Source of the DNA: Pseudomonas azotoformans
Lineage (GTDB): Bacteria; Pseudomonadota; Gammaproteobacteria; Pseudomonadales; Pseudomonadaceae
Length of the DNA stretch: 64,000 nucleotides
Reading direction: 5' to 3'
NCBI RefSeq assembly: GCF_900103345.1
Contig: NZ_LT629702.1
Location: 248,001-312,000, forward strand
Shown here: positions 34,667 through 43,570 of the stretch, piece by piece
Position numbering within the stretch: the first letter of the stretch is position 1
Layout: each line of letters begins with the position of its first letter
Program-made: the position numbers and the translations under genes
Notes under the pieces: generated by a model
Database searches by the model: none
Seen by the model: only the letters and a program-made list of their open reading frames with translations
Told to the model about the DNA's origin: nothing

Positions 34667-34716
34667 ATCGCTTCATGTCGCACCCCTCAGGCCAAATAAA
34701 ACAATTCGAGGAAGCC

Positions 34717-35508
34717 ATGACTGCCGATTCGCCCGTGCTCATTCATGTACACGCCGGCGTTGCCTGGATCACCCTCAACCGTGGCCCGCAGCGCAATGCC
34801 CTGGACATTCCTACCCTCAAGCACTTGCACGCTTTGCTCGATGCCCTCAACACCGACGCCGCTGTGCGCGTGGTGGTATTGACCGGCAACGGTCGCAGTT
34901 TCTGCGCCGGTGCCGACCTGGCCGAGTGGGCGGATGCCGAAGCTCGCGGTGCCCTCGAGTCCTACGGCTGGACCGAAACCGCCCATGCGCTGATGACGCG
35001 CCTGCACACCCTCGATAAACCTGCGATTGCCGCGATCAACGGAACCGCCGTCGGCGCGGGCATGGACCTGGCCTTATGCTGCGACCTGCGCATAGCGGCC
35101 CAATCGGCGCGCTTCAAGGCCGGTTACACCAGCATGGCCTATTCGCCGGACGCGGGCGCCAGTTGGCACTTGCCACGCTTGATTGGCAGCGAACAGGCCA
35201 AGCGCCTGCTGTTCCTCGACGAGCTGTGGAGTGCCGAGCGCGCCCTGGCAACTGGCCTGGTCGGCGAAGTCGTTGCCGATGATCAGCTCAATGCCCACAC
35301 CACCGAACTCGCCGCACGCCTGGCCAACGGCCCGACGTTCGCCTTCGCCCAGACCAAGACGCTGATCCGTGAAGGCGCCGGGCGCAGCCTGCCCGAACAG
35401 TTACAGGCCGAACTGGCTGCCGGCCTGTTGTGCGGGCGCAGTGCCGATGGCGCCGAGGCCTTGCGCGCGTCCATGGAAAAACGCCCGCCGACTTTTTGCG
35501 GCCAGTAA
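34717..35508 (+). CDS. Enoyl-CoA hydratase/isomerase family protein
   Basis: A 263-residue crotonase-fold enzyme. The CoA-binding and oxyanion-hole segments are RNALDIPTL and GRSFCAGADLAEW (about 62-74), and NGTAVGAGMDLALCCDLRIA follows. The second active-site loop reads YSPDAGASWHLPRLIG, with Asp where classical hydratases have Glu, as in PaaG-type isomerases. Start ATG 34717 follows GAGGAAG; an upstream ATG at 34675 lies too close to the operator and lacks a site. It is the first gene of an acyl-CoA operon. The exact reaction is unknown. Confidence 0.88.
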   Translation: MTADSPVLIHVHAGVAWITLNRGPQRNALDIPTLKHLHALLDALNTDAAVRVVVLTGNGRSFCAGADLAEWADAEARGALESYGWTETAHALMTRLHTLDKPAIAAINGTAVGAGMDLALCCDLRIAAQSARFKAGYTSMAYSPDAGASWHLPRLIGSEQAKRLLFLDELWSAERALATGLVGEVVADDQLNAHTTELAARLANGPTFAFAQTKTLIREGAGRSLPEQLQAELAAGLLCGRSADGAEALRASMEKRPPTFCGQ

Positions 35509-35535
35509 CCCCACTTCCTCCGAGCAGGTAGCGCC

Positions 35536-36696
35536 ATGCATTTCCAACTCAGCCAAGAACAAGACATGTTGGTGGACGCGGTACGCAGTTTTGTTGCCAA
35601 GGAATTGTTGCCCCATGAGGCGGCGGTGGACCGTGCCGATGAGGTCTCCCCCGAGCTGGCCGCGCAGATCCGTGACAAGGCCATCGCTGCCGGCTTCTAT
35701 GCGTTCAACATGCCGCAGGAGGTGGGGGGCGGCGGCCTGGACTACCTGTCCCAGGCCCTGATCGAGCGGGAGTTGTCCAAGGTCTCGTGGGCGCTGCATG
35801 TGTTTGTCGCGCGCCCATCCAAGATTCTCATGGCGTGTACGGGCTCGCAGATTGGCGACTACCTGCTGCCGTGTGTGCAGGGCAAGAAGATCGACTGCTT
35901 TGCACTGACCGAACCCGGCGCCGGTTCCGACGCCAATGCCATCAAGACCCGCGCCGTGCGCCGTGGCGATGACTTCGTGATCAACGGTAGCAAGCACTTC
36001 ATCAGCCATGCCGGGCACGCCGATTTCGCCATCGTGTTTGCGGTCACCGATACCTACGAACACAACGGTCGCCAGCGCAACGCCGTGACGTCGTTCCTGG
36101 TGGATCGTGGCACGCCCGGCATGACCATCCGCCGCGGCCCCAAGTGCGTGAGCAACCGGGGTTATCACACCTATGAAATGTTCTTCGACGACTGCCGCGT
36201 CCCCGCTTCCAAGGTACTGGGCGAAGTGGGCAAGGGCTGGGACGTGGCCAACGCCTGGCTCACCGCCGGTCGTGTGATGGTGGCCGCCAACTGCGTCGGC
36301 CAGGCCCAGCGTGCATTGGATGTGTCGCTGCAATGGGCGGCGGACCGCAAGCAGTTCGGCCAGCCCATCGGCACCTATCAAGGCGTGAGCTTCAAGCTGG
36401 CGGACATGGCCACGCAGATCCGCGCAGCAGAACTGCTGACCCTGCACACCGCCTGGAAGATGGACCAGGGCAGCATGACCGATGGCGAGGCCGGCATGGC
36501 CAAGCTGTTTGCCAGTGAAACCCTGGGCAAGGTCGCCGACGAGGCGGTGCAGATCTTCGGCGGCATGGGCCTGATGGATGAAGGGCCGGTGGAACGTATC
36601 TGGCGCAACGCGCGGATCGAGCGGATCTGGGAAGGTACCTCGGAAATCCAGCGCCATATCATCGCTCGTGAACTGTTGCGGCCGCTGTTGCGCTGA
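35536..36696 (+). CDS. Acyl-CoA dehydrogenase
   Basis: A 386-residue FAD enzyme that oxidises an acyl-CoA to the 2-enoyl-CoA. Signatures: CFALTEPGAGSDANAI (about 130-145), QFGQPIGTYQGVSFKLADMA, QIFGGMGLMDEGPVERIWRN, and the catalytic-Glu segment IWEGTSEIQRHIIARELL near the C-terminus. It lies 27 bases after the enoyl-CoA hydratase gene, so the two probably act in sequence on one CoA ester. Confidence 0.93.
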   Translation: MHFQLSQEQDMLVDAVRSFVAKELLPHEAAVDRADEVSPELAAQIRDKAIAAGFYAFNMPQEVGGGGLDYLSQALIERELSKVSWALHVFVARPSKILMACTGSQIGDYLLPCVQGKKIDCFALTEPGAGSDANAIKTRAVRRGDDFVINGSKHFISHAGHADFAIVFAVTDTYEHNGRQRNAVTSFLVDRGTPGMTIRRGPKCVSNRGYHTYEMFFDDCRVPASKVLGEVGKGWDVANAWLTAGRVMVAANCVGQAQRALDVSLQWAADRKQFGQPIGTYQGVSFKLADMATQIRAAELLTLHTAWKMDQGSMTDGEAGMAKLFASETLGKVADEAVQIFGGMGLMDEGPVERIWRNARIERIWEGTSEIQRHIIARELLRPLLR

Positions 36697-36713
36697 TGGC
36701 GCGGAGAACGCTT

Positions 36714-38822
36714 ATGTCCCAGGCTAATCGCGACAACCTCAAGCGCCTGTTGGCGCCCCGGCACCTGGCTTTCGTCGGCGGCCGCAGCATGGCCCGTGCG
36801 CTCAAGCGTTGCGCCGAAGGTGGTTTTATCGGGCCGATGTGGCTGGTCAACCCGCAGCATGACAGCCTCGATGGCATCCCCTGTGTACGCCGCGTGGCGG
36901 ATTTACCCTGCGGGCCGGACGCGGTGTTCATCGCCACCAACCGCGAACTTACACTGACTTGCGTCGGCGAACTCTCGGCTATCGGTACCGGCGGCGCCAT
37001 TTGCTACGCCTCAGGGTTTGCCGAGACCGGGGCCGATGGCGCCGTTCTGCAACAGCAATTACTAGATGCAGCGGGTGAGATGGCCGTGCTTGGCCCCAAC
37101 TGCTACGGCCTGCTGGACTACCTGCACAACGCTGCGCTGTGGCCGGTGGCCCATGGCGGCAAGACGGTGGAGAAGGGCGTGGCGGTGCTGACCCAGAGTG
37201 GCAACTTCGCCTACAACCTGTCGATGAGCGACCGTTCACTGCCGGTGGCCTACATGGCATCAGTGGGTAACCAGGCGCAGTTGGGCGTTGCCGAACTGAT
37301 GGAGGTGCTGCTCGATGAACCGCGCGTCACCGCCATCGGCCTGCATCTGGAAGGGTTGAAGAATGTGCCGGGGTTTGCCCGCGCCGCCCACAAGGCCCTG
37401 GAAAAAGGCATTCCGATCATCGCGCTGAAAACCGGCGTGTCGCAGATCGGCGCCGAGCTGGCCTTGAGTCACACCAGTTCGCTGTCCGGCTCCGATGCGC
37501 TGTACGACAGCCTGTTTGCACGCTTGGGCGTGATCCGCGTGAGCGGGCCGGTGAGTTTTGTCGAAACCCTCAAAGCGGCGGCATGCGGCAACCTTCCTGC
37601 GGGTAACCGCCTGATCGCGCTGGCCTGTTCTGGTGGCGATGCGGGGCTGATTGCCGACTATGCCGAGCGCAACCATCTGGCCTTGCCAGCGCTCGATGCA
37701 GGCCAGCGCTGTGAACTGGCGCAGGTGCTGCCCAGCTACGCCAACCTGGTCAACCCGCTGGATTTCACCACGGCCATCTGGGGCAACCGTGAGGCCCTCG
37801 GCGCCATGCTCGACAGCGCCCTGCGCACTGAGGCCGATGCCGCGCTGTTGGTGTTGGATTACCCGGCCGAGTCCACGGGTGAGCGCAAGGAGTGCGACCT
37901 GCTGCTGGAGCTGTTTTGCAGTGCGCTTGGCCGGCATGGCAAGACCGGGTTTGTCACCTCGGCCTTTCCCGAGTTGCTGCCGGCCCATGCCCGCGAGCGC
38001 CTGCATGCCCAAGGCATCGCGGCGCTGCAAGGCGTGGAAGACGCACTGGCGGCGTGGGGGCGGATTGCCGGTTACCAGAGCAATCGCCGCGAGCTGCTGG
38101 AGCGCGGCGAATCAATCCTCGAACCGCTGTGCCCGAAGGCTCTGCAAGGCAGCGGCGAGGCCCTCGACGAGTGGGCTTCCAAACAAGCCTTGCGCGCGTT
38201 CGGCCTGACCACGCCAACCGGAGTGTTGAGTACTCCGGCCAGGGCGATCAGTGATGCCGCGGTGGTTGGTTATCCCTTGGTGCTCAAGGCGGTCAGCGCG
38301 CAGTTGCCGCATAAAACCGAAGCCGGTGCGGTGGTGCTGAACCTGCAAAACGGTATGGCGCTGACCGCTGCACTTGAGCAGATGCGCGAGCACATCGCCG
38401 CTTATGCGCCGAATGTCGCGTTCGATCAACTGCTACTGGAGTCGATGGCTGCGCCACCTTTGGCGGAGTTGATCGTGGGCATCCAGCGTGAAAACGAGTT
38501 TGGCCTGGCACTGGTCATCGGTGCCGGTGGCATCCTGGTGGAGCTGCTCAAGGACAGCCGCAGCCTGCTGTTGCCCACCACCGACAGTGCCATTTGCAAT
38601 GCGTTACTCAGCCTGCGCAGCGCCCCGTTGCTGCAAGGTTTTCGCGGCCGTGACGCGGCGGATATGCAGGCATTGGTCGCGGCCATTCGGGCGGTGGCCG
38701 ACTACGCCTGCGCCAACGCGGGGCAGTTGCTGGAGCTGGATGTGAACCCATTGTTGGTCAGTGCCCAGGGCGCTACGGCGGTCGACGCATTGATACGTCT
38801 AGGAGATGAGCATGCACGATAA
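36714..38822 (+). CDS. ADP-forming acyl-CoA synthetase (single-chain ACD family)
   Basis: A 702-residue fusion of the alpha and beta parts of NDP-forming acyl-CoA synthetases. Order: CoA-binding Rossmann domain (about 10-135, FVGGRSMARALKRCAEGGFI), succinyl-CoA synthetase-like flavodoxin domains with SHTSSLSGSD near 255 in the phospho-His loop region, and an ATP-grasp domain from about 480 (YPLVLKAVSAQLPHKTEAGA, ELIVGIQRENEFGLALVIGA). It activates a carboxylic acid as its CoA ester. Start ATG 36714 follows GGAG; the ATG at 36696 overlapping the previous stop is the alternative. Its end overlaps the next gene by 11 bases. Confidence 0.88.
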   Translation: MSQANRDNLKRLLAPRHLAFVGGRSMARALKRCAEGGFIGPMWLVNPQHDSLDGIPCVRRVADLPCGPDAVFIATNRELTLTCVGELSAIGTGGAICYASGFAETGADGAVLQQQLLDAAGEMAVLGPNCYGLLDYLHNAALWPVAHGGKTVEKGVAVLTQSGNFAYNLSMSDRSLPVAYMASVGNQAQLGVAELMEVLLDEPRVTAIGLHLEGLKNVPGFARAAHKALEKGIPIIALKTGVSQIGAELALSHTSSLSGSDALYDSLFARLGVIRVSGPVSFVETLKAAACGNLPAGNRLIALACSGGDAGLIADYAERNHLALPALDAGQRCELAQVLPSYANLVNPLDFTTAIWGNREALGAMLDSALRTEADAALLVLDYPAESTGERKECDLLLELFCSALGRHGKTGFVTSAFPELLPAHARERLHAQGIAALQGVEDALAAWGRIAGYQSNRRELLERGESILEPLCPKALQGSGEALDEWASKQALRAFGLTTPTGVLSTPARAISDAAVVGYPLVLKAVSAQLPHKTEAGAVVLNLQNGMALTAALEQMREHIAAYAPNVAFDQLLLESMAAPPLAELIVGIQRENEFGLALVIGAGGILVELLKDSRSLLLPTTDSAICNALLSLRSAPLLQGFRGRDAADMQALVAAIRAVADYACANAGQLLELDVNPLLVSAQGATAVDALIRLGDEHAR

Positions 38823-40419
38823 CGCGATGACCGGTGGCCAGGCCCTGGTGCGGTTGCTGGCCAATTATGGGGTGGATACCGTGTTCGGCATTCCTGGTGT
38901 GCATACACTGGAGCTGTATCGCGGCCTGCCCGGCAGCGGCATTCGCCATGTGCTCACGCGCCACGAGCAAGGCGCCGGTTTCATGGCCGACGGGTATGCG
39001 CGGGTCAGCGGCAAGCCGGGGGTGTGCTTTGTGATCACTGGGCCCGGTGTGACCAATGCCGCCACCGCAATCGGCCAGGCGTATGCCGACTCGATTCCGC
39101 TGCTGGTTATCTCCAGCGTCAACCACACCGCCAGCCTTGGCAAGGGCTGGGGCAGCCTGCACGAAACCCAGGACCAGCGGGCGATCACCGCGCCGATCAC
39201 GGCGTTTTCGGCGGTCGCACTCAGCGCCGAGGATCTGCCCGAACTGATCGCCCGCGCCTATGCGGTGTTCGACAGCGAGCGACCCCGCCCGGTGCACATC
39301 TCGGTGCCGCTGGACGTGTTGGCGGCGCCGATCAAGCGGGACTGGAGCGATGAAGTGGTGCGCCGCCCCGGTCGCGGCGTGCCGTCTGCGCAAGCCTTGG
39401 ACCAGGCGGTGGCCAAGCTCGCAGCGGCCCAGCGGCCCATGATTATCGCCGGGGGCGGTGCACTGGCGGCAGGCGAGGCGTTGCAGCGTTTGAGTACGCA
39501 GTTGGCTGCGCCGTTTTTCACCAGCGTGGCCGGCAAAGGGTTGCTGCCGCTCGATCACCCGTTGAATGCCGGTGCCACCCTGTGCGTCGAGCCTGGCTGG
39601 CAACTGATCAGCGAGGCCGATGTGGTGCTGGCGGTGGGCACGGAAATGGCCGATACCGATTATTGGCGCGAGCGTCTGCCCCTCAACGCCGAGCTGCTGC
39701 GGGTGGATATCGACCCGCGCAAGTTCAATGATTTCTACCCCTGTGCCGTGGCGCTGCGCGGCGATGCCAACCAGACGGTGCTGGCGTTGCTGGAGCGTTT
39801 GCCAACCGTGTCAGCTGACGCGCAGACGGCGACCAAGAAGGTCGCGGCATTGCTCCAGGCCGTTGAGCGGGGACACGGCCCGTTGCAGTCCACCCACCAA
39901 GCGATTCTTGACCGCATCGAAGCCGAACTGCCCGCCAATGCGTTCATCAGCAGCGACATGACCCAACTGGCCTACACCGGCAACTACACCTACCGCAGCC
40001 GCGCACCGCGCAGCTGGCTGCACCCCACCGGCTACGGCACCTTGGGTTACGGCCTGCCGGCGGGCATCGGTGCCAAGTTCGGCGCGCCGCAGCGGCCGGG
40101 CCTGGTGCTGGTTGGCGACGGTGGGTTTCTCTACACCGCCCAGGAACTGGCCACCGCCGTGGAGGAATTGGACAGCCCGCTGGTGGTGCTGTTGTGGAAC
40201 AACGACGCACTTGGCCAGATCCGCGACGATATGCTCAACCTCGACATCGAGCCTATTGGCGTACTGCCGCGCAACCCCGACTTTGCGCTGTTCGCCCAGG
40301 CGTTCGGCTGCACCGTAAACCAACCCCACAATCTGGATGAATTGCAGACGGACCTGCGCAACGCTTTCCAACGCAATGGCGTGACCCTGATCGAGCTGAA
40401 ACAGGCCTGCGCTGTTTGA
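38812..40419 (+). CDS. Thiamine-diphosphate 2-oxoacid decarboxylase (AruI-like)
   Basis: A 535-residue ThDP enzyme of the acetolactate-synthase-like family. The N-terminal Pyr domain has FGIPGVHTLELYRG and the catalytic Glu in LTRHEQGAGFMADGYAR (about 48). The PP domain has GDGGFLYTAQELATAVE with NNDALGQIRDDM, the Mg-ThDP binding motif, near 440-470. It resembles AruI, 5-guanidino-2-oxopentanoate decarboxylase of arginine transaminase catabolism, but the arginine genes are not nearby, so the substrate may be another 2-oxoacid. Start ATG 38812 follows AGGAG; it overlaps the synthetase gene. Confidence 0.82.
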   Translation: MHDNAMTGGQALVRLLANYGVDTVFGIPGVHTLELYRGLPGSGIRHVLTRHEQGAGFMADGYARVSGKPGVCFVITGPGVTNAATAIGQAYADSIPLLVISSVNHTASLGKGWGSLHETQDQRAITAPITAFSAVALSAEDLPELIARAYAVFDSERPRPVHISVPLDVLAAPIKRDWSDEVVRRPGRGVPSAQALDQAVAKLAAAQRPMIIAGGGALAAGEALQRLSTQLAAPFFTSVAGKGLLPLDHPLNAGATLCVEPGWQLISEADVVLAVGTEMADTDYWRERLPLNAELLRVDIDPRKFNDFYPCAVALRGDANQTVLALLERLPTVSADAQTATKKVAALLQAVERGHGPLQSTHQAILDRIEAELPANAFISSDMTQLAYTGNYTYRSRAPRSWLHPTGYGTLGYGLPAGIGAKFGAPQRPGLVLVGDGGFLYTAQELATAVEELDSPLVVLLWNNDALGQIRDDMLNLDIEPIGVLPRNPDFALFAQAFGCTVNQPHNLDELQTDLRNAFQRNGVTLIELKQACAV

Positions 40420-40428
40420 GGAACTCCC

Positions 40429-41127
40429 ATGAAGGTTTTGATTGTTCACGCCCATCCCGAGCCGCAGTCGTTCACGGCGGCCCTACGTGATCAAGCGATC
40501 GCCACGCTGCAAGGCCAGGGGCACAGCGTCAAGGTCAGTGATTTGTACGCCATGCAGTGGAATCCGGTGGCGTCGGCGGCGGATTTTTCCACGCGGGAAA
40601 ACCCCGATTACCTGGTGTATGCCCTGGAGCAACGCCTGGGGGTGAAGAAACAGTCGATAGCGGCGGATATCCAGGGGGAGCTGGACAAGCTGTTGTGGGC
40701 CGATCTGTTGATCCTCAACTTTCCGATCTTCTGGTTCTCGGCACCGGCCATGCTCAAAGGTTGGATTGACCGCGTGCTGGTGTCGGGCGTGTGTTATGGC
40801 GGCAAGCGCTTTTACGATCAGGGCGGGCTGGCCGGTAAGCGGGCGCTGGTCACCGTGACCCTGGGCGGGCGCGAGCATATGTTCGGCGAGGGCGCGATTC
40901 ATGGGCCGCTGGAGGACATGTTGCGACCGATCCTGCGCGGCACGCTGGCGTATGTGGGCTATGAGGTACTGGCGCCGTTTGTGGCGTGGCATGTGCCGTA
41001 TATCAGTGCCGAGGCGCGGCAGGATTTCCTGGTGGAGTATGAGCGGCGGCTGCAAGGGCTGGCGCATGAACAGCCCTTGGTGTTTCCGAAACTTGAGCAA
41101 TTTGATGAGGCGCTGTACCCGCTGTAG
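40429..41127 (+). CDS. NAD(P)H dehydrogenase (quinone), flavodoxin-like
   Basis: A 232-residue FMN/FAD oxidoreductase of the KefF/MdaB/NQO1 family. It begins with KVLIVHAHPEPQSFTAALRD, and has LLILNFPIFWFSAPAMLKGW (about 92-111) and VTVTLGGREHMF as flavin-site segments. Such enzymes reduce quinones or similar acceptors by two electrons. It is the last gene of the operon, 9 bases after the decarboxylase, and may protect from or recycle a reactive carbonyl or quinone produced there (inference). Confidence 0.88.
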   Translation: MKVLIVHAHPEPQSFTAALRDQAIATLQGQGHSVKVSDLYAMQWNPVASAADFSTRENPDYLVYALEQRLGVKKQSIAADIQGELDKLLWADLLILNFPIFWFSAPAMLKGWIDRVLVSGVCYGGKRFYDQGGLAGKRALVTVTLGGREHMFGEGAIHGPLEDMLRPILRGTLAYVGYEVLAPFVAWHVPYISAEARQDFLVEYERRLQGLAHEQPLVFPKLEQFDEALYPL

Positions 41128-41142
41128 CAGCGCCCTGGTCGT

Positions 41143-42213
41143 TCAGCCTTGTGCGCGCAAACGCTCGGCAGCGCTACGCAACAACTGCTCGGTGGCATCC
41201 CAGCCCAGGCAGCCATCGGTCACCGACACGCCGTACTTCATCGATGCGCTCAACGGCTGGCAGCCTTCGAACAGGTGGCTTTCAAGCATCATGCCGATCA
41301 GCGACGTGTCGCCCTGCAAGCGCTGCTCCAGCACGTCGTTGAACACTGCCGGCTGACGCAGTGGGTCCTTGCCGCTGTTGGCATGGCTGCAATCGACCAT
41401 GATCCGCGCCGCCACCTTGGACTTGGCCAGGTCGTGTTTCACCTGCGCCACGCTTTGCGCATCGTAGTTCGGCCCACGGTGACCGCCACGCAGTACCAGG
41501 TGGGTGTCGGGGTTGCCCGGGGTCTGGATGATCGCCGGGTGGCCCTGGCTGTCGACGCCGAAGTGACGGTGCGGGTGGCACGCCGAGCGCATCGCGTCGC
41601 AGGCAATCGCCACGCCGCCGTCGGTGCCGTTCTTGAAGCCTACGGGCATGCCCAGGCCACTGGCCATTTCGCGGTGGATCTGCGATTCGGTGGTGCGTGC
41701 GCCAATCGCGACCCAACTGAGCAGGTCATCGAAGTAGCCGGCTGCCATGGGTTGCAGCAGCTCGGTGGCGACCGGCAGGCCCAGGCGCAGCATTTCGCGC
41801 ATCAGTTCGCGGGACAGGTTGAGGCCGGCGGCCATGTCGTCGCTACCGTCCAGGTGCGGGTCGTAGGCCAGGCCTTTCCAGCCGATGGTGGTGCGCGGTT
41901 TTTCGACGTAGGCGCGGATCACCAGCAGCACCTGGTCGCTGACGTCGAGTGCGAGCTTCCTCAGGTTGCGGGCGTATTCCATGGCCGACTCCGGGTCGTG
42001 GATCGAGCACGGGCCGACGATCACCAGCAAACGTGAATCCTGGCCATTGAGGATGGCGCGCACGGCGTGGCGATGGGCGTGGACTTGTTCAGTGAGGAAC
42101 GGGCTAAGCGGCAGCTTGAGCTTTAAATCAAGCGCGCTGGGCAAGCGCTGGGTCAGGGCTTCATTGGCGCTGGTCAGGGCAGAAACGGGCAGAGCGGCGG
42201 TGGCAGAGTTCAT
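41143..42213 (-). CDS. 3-deoxy-7-phosphoheptulonate (DAHP) synthase, class I
   Basis: A 356-residue enzyme condensing phosphoenolpyruvate with erythrose 4-phosphate, the first step of the shikimate pathway. Motifs: LLVIVGPCSIHDPESAMEYA (about 62-81), RAYVEKPRTTIGWKGL, GARTTESQIHREMASGL, VGFKNGTDGGVAIA, LRGGHRGPNY and MVDCSHANSGKD, all typical of AroF/AroG/AroH. Start ATG 42213 has AGGAAG 8 bases upstream; TTG 42219 is an alternative. Two aromatic-rich leader peptides and a strong terminator precede the gene, so expression is probably attenuated by aromatic amino acids. Which amino acid inhibits the enzyme cannot be told. Confidence 0.95.
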   Translation of the reverse strand: MNSATAALPVSALTSANEALTQRLPSALDLKLKLPLSPFLTEQVHAHRHAVRAILNGQDSRLLVIVGPCSIHDPESAMEYARNLRKLALDVSDQVLLVIRAYVEKPRTTIGWKGLAYDPHLDGSDDMAAGLNLSRELMREMLRLGLPVATELLQPMAAGYFDDLLSWVAIGARTTESQIHREMASGLGMPVGFKNGTDGGVAIACDAMRSACHPHRHFGVDSQGHPAIIQTPGNPDTHLVLRGGHRGPNYDAQSVAQVKHDLAKSKVAARIMVDCSHANSGKDPLRQPAVFNDVLEQRLQGDTSLIGMMLESHLFEGCQPLSASMKYGVSVTDGCLGWDATEQLLRSAAERLRAQG

Positions 42214-42261
42214 ATTCAAGGCTTCCTGGACAAGCGGCGGGCGGTTCCCGCGCGCCTGGCC

Positions 42262-42414
42262 CTACTGGGGTGTTCGACAATGGGCCGTATTGGCTGAGTG
42301 TGTTGGCTTGCCACCCATAGGTGACCGATCGGAGGCGGCAGGCTGTCCCGAGCGGAGCTGGCTAAATCGCCATGCGGTGGAAGTGTCGTAGCGGTAATAA
42401 GTGGCGTAGTTCAT
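42262..42414 (-). CDS. Tyr-rich leader peptide upstream of the DAHP synthase gene
   Basis: A 50-codon frame starts at ATG 42414 with AAAGGAC upstream and ends at TAG 42262, 48 bases before the enzyme gene. Four of its first nine residues are tyrosine (MNYATYYRYDTSTAWRF). The rest is unremarkable and contains the sequence leading to a GCGGG/CCCGC helix. The tyrosine run suggests that ribosome stalling under tyrosine limitation controls downstream translation or folding. Coding is inferred from start signal and composition. Confidence 0.5.
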   Translation of the reverse strand: MNYATYYRYDTSTAWRFSQLRSGQPAASDRSPMGGKPTHSANTAHCRTPQ

Positions 42415-42452
42415 GTCGTGAGTCCTTTAAGTGTTCGTCAAAAAATAGTGGG

Positions 42453-42495
42453 GCCTGAAAAACAAAACCCCCGGTCGGGGAGCCGACCGGGGGTT
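42453..42495 (-). terminator. Attenuator-like terminator in the DAHP synthase leader
   Basis: A perfect 13-bp stem with a 4-base loop (42466-42478 with 42483-42495, arms AACCCCCGGTCGG and complement). On the minus strand it is followed by TTTTGTTTTT. It lies 52 bases after the stop of the 44-residue aromatic leader peptide and upstream of the enzyme gene in the same transcript, the layout of a transcription attenuator. GGGGT in the spacer could pair with ACCCC of the first arm as an antiterminator. Confidence 0.85.
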
Positions 42496-42546
42496 TGGAT
42501 TTCTCTGGTAGGCGACCCCTTGAGTAGTGGGCGCCGATTTCAGGTA

Positions 42547-42681
42547 TCAGGCGCGCCAGTGGCTAAACCAATACCCAAAATAAAAGCTGACCAGTGCGCT
42601 CGAACCGTTCACACGGGTAGCCGATACCGAGCGCGGGGCGCTGGCAGCAGGGCAAACCTGAGGGATGGTGAGTTGCAACAT
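42547..42681 (-). CDS. Aromatic leader peptide (attenuation) of the DAHP synthase gene
   Basis: ATG 42681 with GGAG 8 bases upstream to TGA 42547 encodes 44 residues. Near the end it reads SFYFGYWFSHWRA: seven Phe, Tyr or Trp codons in ten. Such clustering is the hallmark of leader peptides that let ribosome stalling report shortage of the named amino acids. The terminator at 42466-42495 lies just downstream. Control by Phe, Tyr and Trp together would suit the first enzyme of their common pathway. The position, start signal and terminator are seen; the mechanism is inferred from trp and phe operon precedents. Confidence 0.8.
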   Translation of the reverse strand: MLQLTIPQVCPAASAPRSVSATRVNGSSALVSFYFGYWFSHWRA

Positions 42682-42820
42682 GGTGTGTCTCCAAATGATG
42701 GGGGGAGCTTACTAGAGGCATGCAGGAGGATTCAATCAGTAATTTCTATTGCGCGGGGGTACTGACCGCTATCGACCGCGATATGCTTGTCACACCTTGG
42801 ATGATTGCTTGGACGCGACC

Positions 42821-43570
42821 ATGACTGCCCTGACCCTTGCTGCTGCTCAATCTGTTTCCATCGCGGGCGACGTGCCGGCCAATATCGAGCGGCACTTGGC
42901 CCTCATGCACGCGGCGGTCGAACATGGCGTGCACGTGCTGGTGTTTCCTGAACTCTCGTTGACCGGCTATGAACCGTCGCTGGCGGCCAAATTGGCGATT
43001 GTTCCCGAGGACGTGGTGTTGGTGCCGCTGCGCGAAATGGCACGGGAATTGGGCTTGACCGCGGTGGTCGGCATGCCGATCCGCCTGGCACCTGGGGCAG
43101 GTGTGCTGATCGCTGCGCTGGTGTTGGGGGCCGATGGTTCTCTTGCGGTGTACACCAAGCAGCATCTGCATCCTGGCGAAGAAGCGGCGTTTGTCCCGGG
43201 GCAGGGTGGTGCGGCGCTCGACATTGGCGATGACCGAATTGCGCTGGCGGTGTGCGCGGATTTCTCCCACGCCAGTCACCCGCGCCAGGCGGCTGAGGCG
43301 GGCGCTACTGTCTACGCCTCCGGTGTGTTGATCAGCGAAGGCGGCTATGCAACAGACAGCGCGTTGCTCCAGGGCTATGCGGCCGAACATCGCCTGTTGG
43401 TGTTGATGGCCAACCATGGCGGGCCATCGGGTGGCTATGTATGTGCCGGTCGCAGCGCCATTTGGGCCGCCGATGGCCGTTTACTGGCCGCCGCTGCGGG
43501 CCTGGGTGAGGCGTTGGTGATCGCCCGCCGCGAGGGTGCGGCGTGGGCTGGTCAAGTGGTCGCGCTGTAA
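42821..43570 (+). CDS. Carbon-nitrogen hydrolase (nitrilase superfamily)
   Basis: A 249-residue amidase-type enzyme with triad E44 (VFPELSLTGYEP), K113 (VYTKQHLHPGEE) and C145 (LAVCADFSHASHP). The length is short for the family but the fold elements are complete. The substrate is unknown. Start ATG 42821 is chosen because the family begins with LTLAAAQ a few residues in; the frame is open further upstream without a ribosome site. A GNAT gene follows immediately, the stop and start codons being adjacent. Confidence 0.85.
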   Translation: MTALTLAAAQSVSIAGDVPANIERHLALMHAAVEHGVHVLVFPELSLTGYEPSLAAKLAIVPEDVVLVPLREMARELGLTAVVGMPIRLAPGAGVLIAALVLGADGSLAVYTKQHLHPGEEAAFVPGQGGAALDIGDDRIALAVCADFSHASHPRQAAEAGATVYASGVLISEGGYATDSALLQGYAAEHRLLVLMANHGGPSGGYVCAGRSAIWAADGRLLAAAAGLGEALVIARREGAAWAGQVVAL

